Assembly (NCBI GenBank): GCA_020350865.1
Contig: CP070726.1
Coordinates: 1,009,504 to 1,014,821, forward strand
Direction of reading: 5' to 3'
Source: Thermoplasmata archaeon
GTDB lineage: Archaea > Thermoplasmatota > Thermoplasmata > GCA-020350865
Length of the DNA stretch: 5,318 bases
Within the stretch, counting starts at the first letter, position 1. Each line of letters opens with the position of its first letter. A program made the translations under genes and the position numbers. A model generated the notes under the pieces. The model was not told the DNA's origin, ran no database searches, and saw only the letters and a program-made list of their open reading frames with translations. Shown in pieces: positions 1 to 5,213 of the stretch.

Positions 1-1824
1 ATCAATGTCTCAGCGTACAGCGGCTTCCCGGATGACGATGGCGACGGCCTGCCGGACGACTCGCTCCTAGACGATGTAGAACTGCTCAGCTACAGGAACC
101 TGGGAACAATGGAATTACTTGAAGGGGTATCCATGAACGTGGATTTCAAATGGGATACCACGAACCAAATAGGGGATCATTTTATTTACATCTACGTGAC
201 GGATTCCACCGTTATCAACACCTACTCCATTACTGACAAGAAGCTGGGCAACAACAACATCTCCGAGACGTTCTTTGTGCATACACAGCCCGATTTCAGG
301 CTCATCGTGATACAGCCGCAAACCGATAATATTTTGGTATTTACGGAGACTACTGGTGAACAGATAACAGGGGACCTGGAGATAGGCCAGCGTGTGAAGT
401 TCCAGGCCACCATCCGCAATGACGGGGAACAGTACGTCCCAGCCGTCAATGTGAGTTTCTGGCGGGGCGATCCTGAGGATTCGGTTACCCCGGGAGTGCA
501 GATCGGGATTACACAGGAAGTCACGCTGGGCGCCAGGAGCTATGCAAATGTGACCGTATTATGGGATGTAGACGGGCCGACCAATGAAACCGAGATATAC
601 GTCTGGATAAACGAGCCGTTCAGGGATGTCCCTGAAACCGACTTCTCGAACAACAAGTACTCGGAAACGTTCAACGTGGTTACCGCTCCCATCATTGTGC
701 AGTGGCAGACATCCCTTAAGGATTCCTATACAGTAGGAGATAAAATCGAGGTGAGGGTGAACACCATATTCTCGGATACGCTGGAGGGTGTACCCAGCAG
801 ACCCTATACCATAAGAATCCACAATCTGGTTACCGACCAGCCCGTGGGTGAGGCTACGACGGGGACGAGCAGTCCCGTGGGGACGATCTTCGTGGAGCTA
901 ACCGCACCCACCACAGAGGGCGACTACTATGTCCAGGTTCTAGTGGATTACGGCGGTCAGTCGCATGAATTGAGGAGTGGATCATTCGAGGTCAAGCCTG
1001 AGGAGCCACCGTTCCCGTGGTTGATCGTTCTGATCCTCATCATAAGCGCCGTTGTTGCTGTGCTTGTGGTGGGCGTGGCACTGGCCAAGTTCGGGCTGGG
1101 CCGCCTGGTGGAGTGCGGCGAGTGCGGAGCATTCATACCCGAAGGCGAGAAGAAGTGTCCCAAGTGCGGTGCCGTTTTCGAGACCGAGACCGCAAGGTGC
1201 AGCGAGTGCGGTGGATGGATTCCTGTAAAGTCGAAGTCCTGCCCGGAGTGCGGTGCCATTTTCGCCGGCATTGAGAAGGACAAGAAGGACTACATAGAGA
1301 GAATGAAGGTCCAGTACATGGAGTATGTCGACCAATACAGGGACGAGGCCAAGGGAGACCTGGGAGAGGAAATGACCGACGAGCAGTTCATGGACTGGTG
1401 GAAGGCCAATCCCAAGTACGTGGGATTCGAGGAATGGCTGGCAAGGGAGGAGGAGCTGCGCAAGGGCAAGACAAGGCCCTGCCCGGAGTGCGGTACAGTC
1501 AATCCAGAGAGCGCATCCATCTGCTTCAAGTGCGGAACCATATTCAAGGAAGAAGAGGAAGAAGAGGAGATAATCGAGGAAGAGGCTCCGCCTCCAGAGG
1601 TACCTCCCAAGGCAGTGGCAGCTGAAACCGCCGCTCCGCCCACGGTGGTGCCCAAGAAGGTGGTGAAGCCGGGAGAGGGCGCACCGCCTACAGTGGTGCC
1701 CAAGAAGGTGGTGAGGCCGGGAGAGGGCGCGCCGCCTACAGTGGTACCCAAGAAGGTAGTCAAGGCGCCACCCACAGTGGTTCCAAAGAAAGTGGTGAAG
1801 AGGCCTCCCGAGGAAGAGAAGTAG
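1..1824 (+). CDS. Membrane-anchored CARDB/Ig-like protein with three cytosolic zinc ribbons (5' partial)
   Basis: The reading frame is open from base 1, so the N-terminus, probably with a signal peptide, lies upstream; the ATG at 109 is internal. Window residues 11-19 form a DxDxDGxxD loop like Ca-binding thrombospondin-type or EF-hand-like repeats. Residues ~40-93 look like the end of one CARDB-like domain, and ~125-226 form a full CARDB domain ending in the typical D-FSNNKYSETF strand. Another beta-sandwich spans ~232-332. Residues ~340-365 are one hydrophobic helix. After it come three CxxC...CxxC zinc ribbons (Cys 372/375/386/389, 400/403/414/417, 494/497/508/511). A charged, probably helical linker separates ribbons 2 and 3. 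An acidic run and a four-copy APPTVVPKKVV repeat end the protein. Several N-x-S/T sites lie before the helix, fitting an outside N-terminal part and a cytosolic C-terminal part. The role is unknown; surface adhesion, sensing or envelope assembly are possible. The architecture is clear, the function is not. Confidence 0.85.
   Translation: MNVSAYSGFPDDDGDGLPDDSLLDDVELLSYRNLGTMELLEGVSMNVDFKWDTTNQIGDHFIYIYVTDSTVINTYSITDKKLGNNNISETFFVHTQPDFRLIVIQPQTDNILVFTETTGEQITGDLEIGQRVKFQATIRNDGEQYVPAVNVSFWRGDPEDSVTPGVQIGITQEVTLGARSYANVTVLWDVDGPTNETEIYVWINEPFRDVPETDFSNNKYSETFNVVTAPIIVQWQTSLKDSYTVGDKIEVRVNTIFSDTLEGVPSRPYTIRIHNLVTDQPVGEATTGTSSPVGTIFVELTAPTTEGDYYVQVLVDYGGQSHELRSGSFEVKPEEPPFPWLIVLILIISAVVAVLVVGVALAKFGLGRLVECGECGAFIPEGEKKCPKCGAVFETETARCSECGGWIPVKSKSCPECGAIFAGIEKDKKDYIERMKVQYMEYVDQYRDEAKGDLGEEMTDEQFMDWWKANPKYVGFEEWLAREEELRKGKTRPCPECGTVNPESASICFKCGTIFKEEEEEEEIIEEEAPPPEVPPKAVAAETAAPPTVVPKKVVKPGEGAPPTVVPKKVVRPGEGAPPTVVPKKVVKAPPTVVPKKVVKRPPEEEK
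1633..1800 (+). repeat. In-frame tandem repeat encoding APPTVVPKKVV(K/R)(PGEG), four copies
   Basis: Four head-to-tail units lie at 1633-1680, 1681-1728, 1729-1764 and 1765-1800. The first two are 48 bases and end in PGEG; the last two are 36 bases and lack it. At protein level the 12-residue core is identical in copies 1, 3 and 4 and has one Lys-to-Arg change in copy 2. At DNA level copies 3 and 4 differ at seven codons, all synonymous. The repeat forms the basic, Pro-rich cytosolic tail of the membrane protein, directly after a Glu-rich run. It resembles a flexible linker or a multivalent binding tail. Confidence 0.9.
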
Positions 1825-1862
1825 GGAGGCTCTTTTCTTTTTCTTTTTTTTATTTACTTTTC
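1803..1862 (+). terminator. Stem-loop plus T-tract terminator of the CARDB/zinc-ribbon gene
   Basis: GCCTCCC at 1803-1809 pairs perfectly with GGGAGGC at 1824-1830, leaving a 14-base purine-rich loop that contains the end of the gene and its TAG stop. A strongly T-rich stretch follows at 1831-1862, with runs of four to eight T. Archaeal RNA polymerase stops at oligo-T alone, so the T tract may be the active part and the hairpin an aid. The next gene has its own TATA-like element just downstream, which fits termination here. Confidence 0.75.
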
Positions 1863-1870
1863 TCAGAAAC

Positions 1871-1878
1871 AATTAATA
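1871..1878 (+). promoter_or_regulatory. TATA-like box for the UPF0016 transporter gene
   Basis: AATTAATA, preceded by the purine-rich AGAAAC as a possible BRE, is centred about 35 bases before the ATG at 1910. Archaeal transcription normally begins 25-30 bases after the TATA box, giving a start near 1900-1905 and a leader of only a few bases. The C-rich stretch before the ATG has no Shine-Dalgarno site, which agrees with leaderless or near-leaderless translation. Confidence 0.5.
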
Positions 1879-1909
1879 TCAGCTTTCTTCCTACCCACCC
1901 CCGAAATCC

Positions 1910-2506
1910 ATGTCCTGGTACATCCCCCTAGCGGTGACCTTCACGGCCATTTTCCTGGCGGAACTGGGCGATAAGACCCAGCTGATCACCATTTCCCTGT
2001 CATCCAAATATTCCCATGTACCCGTGTTTTTCGGCGTGTTCCTGGGTATGGGTGTGGTCACCATCATCGGGGTTTTTATCGGTACCGTTCTTTTTGAAGT
2101 TGTAGAGATAATGTATGTGAAGATTCTTTCAGGCCTTATATTCATAATATTCGGTATATGGACCCTGTTCTCCATGGTTAAGGGGAAGGAAGAGGGGGAA
2201 GGAAAGGATGAGGTAGCAGTTAAAACAGAGGAGAAGAGCATCTTTTCCACCGCCTTTATCATGACATCTCTGGCCGAGTTCGGTGACAAGACCCAGTTTG
2301 CCGTGATAGCATTGACCGCTCAGTACGCATCACCGGTCTTGGTTTATGCAGGTGCAATGATGGCCTTTGCCCTCATAATTGGCATCGGCGTCGTGCTGGG
2401 CAAGAAGATTGCGGAGAAGGTCTCGTCCAAATGGATAGAACTGTGCTCAGGCGTGCTCTTCATCGTAATTGGGGTGCTTTTCTTGATTGAAGCAGCGTTT
2501 CTATAA
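1910..2506 (+). CDS. UPF0016/Gdt1-TMEM165 family membrane cation transporter
   Basis: This 198-residue protein has the duplicated signature of the UPF0016 family: E-L-G-D-K-T-Q at residues 18-24 and E-F-G-D-K-T-Q at 123-129. Each motif sits in the first helix of a three-helix half. Helices are at about 5-25, 37-62, 69-90, 112-135, 142-164 and 175-197. The halves are joined by a very charged Lys/Glu loop at ~91-110. Length and layout match prokaryotic members. Characterised relatives (Gdt1, TMEM165, bacterial MneA-type proteins) move Mn2+ or Ca2+ across membranes using the acidic residues of the two motifs. Mn2+ export is the likely role here, but the ion cannot be read from sequence. No Shine-Dalgarno precedes the ATG; a TATA-like box ~35 bases upstream suggests leaderless expression as a single gene. 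Its stop is one base from the stop of the convergent thiolase gene. Confidence 0.93.
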   Translation: MSWYIPLAVTFTAIFLAELGDKTQLITISLSSKYSHVPVFFGVFLGMGVVTIIGVFIGTVLFEVVEIMYVKILSGLIFIIFGIWTLFSMVKGKEEGEGKDEVAVKTEEKSIFSTAFIMTSLAEFGDKTQFAVIALTAQYASPVLVYAGAMMAFALIIGIGVVLGKKIAEKVSSKWIELCSGVLFIVIGVLFLIEAAFL

Positions 2507-2507
2507 T

Positions 2508-3650
2508 TTATTGAACCTTCCTGAGAATGGTGACTGCTGCGTTGTTCCCGAAGCCCCCCATATTGTGGGCCAATCCGATCTCAGCGCCGTCCACCTGTCT
2601 TCTGCCTGCCTCACTGACCAGCTGCCAGTACAGTTCACAGACCTGGGCAAGACCTGTTGCCCCCAACGGATGGCCCTTGGCCTTCAGTCCACCAGATGGG
2701 TTTACGGGCACATCCCCTTCCACTCCGGTGGCCCCACTTTTCAGGGCTTTAATGCTCTCTCCACGCCCGAACAGTCCAAGATCCTCGGTGTTGATCAGTT
2801 CCAGAATGGAAAATGCGTCATGGGTTTCCACAACATCTATTTTTTCGGGCGCAACACCTGCCATCTCATAGGCTTTGTGGGCCGTCCGCCCGGTCACCGG
2901 GAAGTTGGAAATGGAGCTCCGGTGTTGATAGTACAGGGCATCTGCACCGTGTGCAAAGCCTGCGATCTCTACATCGCTTTTATCGGCAGTCACCACTACA
3001 CCGCAGGCGCCATCACTTATGGGTGCGCAGTCATAAAGCCTCAGAGGATCAGCTACCAGGGGGCTTGAGAGCACATCATCCACCGTGATGCTCTTGTGAA
3101 AATGTGCGTGGGGATTGTGTGAGGCACAGTTATGGCTCTTCACCGGGACCAGGGCCAAATCCTCCCGGCTCAGGGAATGCTCGTACATGTATCGCCTGGC
3201 CATCATGGCCACCAGGCCGGGCATGGTGGCCCCAGATACACGCTCCTCTTTCGGTGTCAGATGTGCAATATATTTTGACATCATTTTGGTGCTTATTTGG
3301 CTCATCTTCTCTCCGGCCAGAACCAATACAGAGTGAAACATTCCTGCTGATATGGCGAAGATGGCCTGATGCAGGGCTGCGGAGCCTGATGCCGGGGCGT
3401 TTTCAATTCTGAAGGCGGGCATGGGATTCAGGCCGAGCCTGTCTGTGATATTGGCGGCGATATTGTCCTCACCAGTGAATTGGGCGGGATTCATGGTCCC
3501 CACAAGGAGCGCATCAACCGAAGCTTTCTTCGATGAAATAGAATCCAAGGCGGCCTGGGCCGCCTCCCCCATCATCTCCGTCAGGCTTTCTTTCCACTGC
3601 CCGAATCTTGTATGGCCGACTCCGGCGATATATGCTTTCATGGTCATCAT
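2508..3650 (-). CDS. SCP2-type thiolase-like protein B, active-site Cys replaced by Pro
   Basis: This 380-residue protein matches the archaeal SCP2-like thiolase group at full length. Seen: N-terminal K-A-Y-I-A-G-V-G-H-T-R-F-G, V-L-V-L-A-G-E-K (108-115), Y-D-C-A-P-I-S-D-G-A (206-215), H-D-A-F (277-280), the G-G-L-K-A-K-G-H-P loop with His327, and H-N-M-G-G (362-366). At the nucleophile loop, where relatives read N-A-C-A-S-G, this protein reads N-A-P-A-S-G with Pro86 (codon CCG, 3393-3395). Classic acyl-Cys thiolysis is therefore not expected. It may be an aldolase-like or structural partner of the neighbouring DUF35 and thiolase-like proteins, or bind acyl-CoA without Claisen chemistry. It is last in the three-gene operon, 13-22 bases after the DUF35 stop. 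Three in-frame ATGs (3650, 3647, 3641) compete. GGGG at 3654-3657 best spaces the one at 3647, while homology favours 3641; the outermost is given. Family is certain, reaction unknown. Confidence 0.9.
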   Translation of the reverse strand: MMTMKAYIAGVGHTRFGQWKESLTEMMGEAAQAALDSISSKKASVDALLVGTMNPAQFTGEDNIAANITDRLGLNPMPAFRIENAPASGSAALHQAIFAISAGMFHSVLVLAGEKMSQISTKMMSKYIAHLTPKEERVSGATMPGLVAMMARRYMYEHSLSREDLALVPVKSHNCASHNPHAHFHKSITVDDVLSSPLVADPLRLYDCAPISDGACGVVVTADKSDVEIAGFAHGADALYYQHRSSISNFPVTGRTAHKAYEMAGVAPEKIDVVETHDAFSILELINTEDLGLFGRGESIKALKSGATGVEGDVPVNPSGGLKAKGHPLGATGLAQVCELYWQLVSEAGRRQVDGAEIGLAHNMGGFGNNAAVTILRKVQ

Positions 3651-3653
3651 TTT

Positions 3654-3657
3654 CCCC
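3654..3657 (-). promoter_or_regulatory. Weak ribosome binding site before thiolase-like protein B
   Basis: On the minus strand GGGG lies 3, 6 and 12 bases before the candidate ATGs at 3650, 3647 and 3641. The 6-base spacing makes 3647 the best ribosome-supported start. The match to the anti-Shine-Dalgarno is short, so this is weak evidence. Confidence 0.35.
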
Positions 3658-3663
3658 GGGGAT

Positions 3664-3972
3664 TTACCCTTCCATTTCTAGTAATTCACAGAAATAGAGG
3701 TCCTCTTCTGTTTTGACCCTCACCTTATCATCTATATTCAGTGTATCCGTACCCTTGTACCCGCACATGAGCCTCGCCGTGCAATCCAGCTCCACCAGGG
3801 CCAGTGTAATGGGCGCTGTAAATCCCTCTGGAGCTGCATACAATGTTGTATGGGTGAGCACACTCCCTTCTTCCGCAAACACCGCCTTTTCCATATCTTT
3901 TCCGCACAAGGGACATAATGATCTGGGTGGTACCACTTTTCTTCCACAACCGCATTCGGAACCCTCTATCAT
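3664..3972 (-). CDS. DUF35 zinc-ribbon/OB-fold acyl-CoA-binding protein
   Basis: This 102-residue protein has the two-part DUF35 layout. An N-terminal rubredoxin-like zinc ribbon has Cys7-x-Cys9 and Cys20-x-x-Cys23 around the typical V-P-P-R linker. A C-terminal OB-fold (~24-102) contains A-P-E-G-F-T-A-P and A-L-V-E-L-D. Known DUF35 proteins bind CoA and bridge thiolases to partner enzymes. In archaea this is acetoacetyl-CoA thiolase and HMG-CoA synthase; in steroid-degrading bacteria it is Ltp2-type aldolases. Here the gene lies between two thiolase-like genes. Its ATG overlaps the upstream stop as ATGA (3972-3969), and a strong GGAGG sits 7 bases before that ATG, so translational coupling is likely. 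An in-frame TTG six bases upstream is too close to GGAGG to be the start. Family assignment is firm; the partner (one or both neighbours) is inferred from gene order. Confidence 0.92.
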   Translation of the reverse strand: MIEGSECGCGRKVVPPRSLCPLCGKDMEKAVFAEEGSVLTHTTLYAAPEGFTAPITLALVELDCTARLMCGYKGTDTLNIDDKVRVKTEEDLYFCELLEMEG

Positions 3973-5096
3973 GCACAAACCTCCAATATTGTGACTAGAT
4001 TGTTGTTTGCCAGGCCCCCTATGCTCTGGGCAAGACCAACTTTTGAGCCATCCACCTGCCTTTTTTGGGCATTGTGTGTGAGTTGCCAGTAGATTTCCAC
4101 GATCTGGGCCAGACCTGATGCGCCCACGGGATGCCCCCTGGCCTTCAATCCACCCGAGGTATTGATGGGCAATTCACCATTGATTGCTGTCATACCGCTC
4201 TTCAATGCCTGCCCCCCTTCACCTTTTCTGAAAAAACCCAAATCCTCTGTGCCAATAATTTCAAAGGTGGTGAAGGCGTCATGCACCTCAGCCAAGTCCA
4301 CATTTTTGGCATTTATATGAGCCATCTCGTATGCACTTTTAGCGGACAATTGTGTTGAACTGAAGGCAGTCAAGTAATGCCGATGTGCCAGTGACAGTGT
4401 ATCTGTAGCATGACCTATACCCAAAATCCGTACATCTCTGCTCTTTGAGGTCAAAATCACAGCACAGGCCCCGTCGCTTATGGGAGCACAGTCGTAGAGG
4501 GTAAGAGGTGCTGCAATGACCCTACTTTCCAGCACTTTATCCAGGGCAACCTCTTTCTGAAAATGGGCATAGGGATTCAGCGAGCCATTTTTGTGGTTTT
4601 TCACAGCCACCATACCCAAAGTTTCCCTTTCGAGGCCGAATTCGTGCATGTACCGTTTGGTAACCAACGCCGCCAGGGCCGGCATGGTGGCGCCATATGC
4701 CCGTTCAAGGGGCGAAATGACCTTGGCAAGGATCCTGGTGGTTTTTTCTGTGTTAAGATGTGTCATCTTCTCACCGGCTAAAACCAGTACATTCTCGTAT
4801 TGCCCCGAGGCCACGGCACAATACGCTGCATGAAAAACGGAAGCTCCGGTGGAAGAAGCCGTTTCCGCCCTCAATGAGGGTTTAACCAGGCCCAATCTAT
4901 CCGCAGCCTTCGTCGATATATTGCCGTCTCCTGTGAACTCCTCTGGGTTCATGGAGCCAACGTATAGAGCATCTATCTCTTTGATTTCAGATGCTTCCAT
5001 GGCCCGGAAAGCACTTTCATAGAACAATTCGGATAGGGATTCGGTTCTCTTCCCGAACCTTGTCATCCCGGCACCGGCAAGATATACGCAAACCAT
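3969..5096 (-). CDS. SCP2-type thiolase-like protein A, active-site Cys replaced by Ser
   Basis: This 375-residue protein is a clear paralogue of protein B. They share V-L-V-L-A-G-E-K-M (103-111), Y-D-C-A-P-I-S-D-G-A (201-210), H-D-A-F (272-275), A-L-K-S-G, S-G-G-L-K-A-R-G-H-P (His322), Y-W-Q-L and R-Q-V-D-G. At the nucleophile loop it reads E-T-A-S-S-T-G, with Ser81 (codon TCT, 4854-4856) where catalytic thiolases have Cys. At the C-terminal loop it reads A-Q-S-I-G-G, with Gln357 where protein B and many relatives have His. Normal thiolase activity is therefore doubtful. It is the first gene of the operon and overlaps the DUF35 gene by four bases. The frame stays open to an ATG at 5159, but the start at 5096 gives the family N-terminus (V-Y-L-A-G-A-G-M-T-R-F-G) and sits about 30 bases after a TATA-like box. 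The reaction is unknown; acyl-CoA or ketoacyl-CoA binding is likely. Confidence 0.9.
   Translation of the reverse strand: MVCVYLAGAGMTRFGKRTESLSELFYESAFRAMEASEIKEIDALYVGSMNPEEFTGDGNISTKAADRLGLVKPSLRAETASSTGASVFHAAYCAVASGQYENVLVLAGEKMTHLNTEKTTRILAKVISPLERAYGATMPALAALVTKRYMHEFGLERETLGMVAVKNHKNGSLNPYAHFQKEVALDKVLESRVIAAPLTLYDCAPISDGACAVILTSKSRDVRILGIGHATDTLSLAHRHYLTAFSSTQLSAKSAYEMAHINAKNVDLAEVHDAFTTFEIIGTEDLGFFRKGEGGQALKSGMTAINGELPINTSGGLKARGHPVGASGLAQIVEIYWQLTHNAQKRQVDGSKVGLAQSIGGLANNNLVTILEVCA
3980..3984 (-). promoter_or_regulatory. Shine-Dalgarno site of the DUF35 gene
   Basis: GGAGG on the minus strand, inside the last codons of the upstream thiolase-like gene, is followed by 7 bases and then the ATG at 3972. 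It fixes the start there rather than at the TTG at 3978, which would be one base away. It also marks internal ribosome loading within the operon. Confidence 0.8.
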
Positions 5097-5123
5097 GATA
5101 TCGTTGGGTAATGGAGGATATCT

Positions 5124-5131
5124 GTATAATT
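5124..5131 (-). promoter_or_regulatory. TATA-like box for the thiolase-DUF35 operon
   Basis: On the minus strand AATTATAC, preceded by CCAAAG as a possible BRE, is centred about 31 bases before the ATG at 5096. This predicts a transcript starting within a few bases of the ATG. No Shine-Dalgarno is present there, as expected for leaderless translation. The box lies inside the longer open frame that would start at 5159, which argues against that longer start. Confidence 0.5.
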
Positions 5132-5158
5132 CTTTGGGATTCAATCCGGTAAAAACCA

Positions 5159-5165
5159 ATAAATA
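5159..5165 (+). promoter_or_regulatory. Possible TATA box for tatC
   Basis: ATAAATA, preceded by the A-rich AAAAACCA as a possible BRE, would place a transcript start near 5188. That gives a leader of about 26-38 bases containing the GAGG site. It sits in the divergent region shared with the operon promoter on the other strand, with box centres about 35 bases apart. The assignment rests on base composition and spacing only. Confidence 0.4.
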
Positions 5166-5202
5166 CTGCCTTGGGATTATGCGGGATTAGGACAACTGGG
5201 AA

Positions 5203-5206
5203 GAGG
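5203..5206 (+). promoter_or_regulatory. Possible ribosome binding site of tatC
   Basis: GAGG lies exactly 7 bases before an in-frame TTG at 5214, the same spacing as GGAGG to the DUF35 ATG in this window. The ATG at 5226 has no comparable site at a usual distance. This favours the TTG start but the match is only four bases. Confidence 0.4.
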
Positions 5207-5213
5207 CATTTCA

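Noticed and set aside
1633..1800. CRISPR array suggested by regularly spaced 36-48 base repeats
   Set aside because: The units are adjacent with no unique spacers, keep the reading frame, and vary mainly at third codon positions; they are a coding repeat.
109..1824. A complete gene starting at the ATG at 109
   Set aside because: The same frame is open back to base 1 and encodes a domain-like Ca-binding loop there, so the ATG is internal and the gene is cut by the window edge.
1822..1824. Read-through of TAG as pyrrolysine in the zinc-ribbon protein
   Set aside because: The frame after the TAG is a Phe/Leu-rich translation of the terminator T tract with no domain, so TAG is a normal stop here.
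982..1872. Long minus-strand open frame opposite the CARDB/zinc-ribbon gene
   Set aside because: It reads through the complement of a well-supported gene, its protein is Leu/His/Arg-rich with no family motif, and it would begin in the T-rich terminator region. It is a shadow of the GC-biased plus-strand codons.
2487..3068. Plus-strand open frame overlapping the thiolase-like B gene
   Set aside because: It lies opposite a full-length thiolase-fold gene with conserved motifs, has no recognisable domain and no ribosome site, and overlaps the transporter stop.
3126..3128. Cys175 (H-N-C-A-S-H) of thiolase-like B as a substitute nucleophile
   Set aside because: The C-A-S resemblance is accidental: this stretch aligns with the K-x-H...N-P-x-A-H-F segment of the family, far from the nucleophile loop in sequence.
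5097..5159. N-terminal extension of thiolase-like protein A to the ATG at 5159
   Set aside because: The extra 21 residues precede the family start, the TATA-like box lies within them, and no ribosome site precedes the ATG at 5159.
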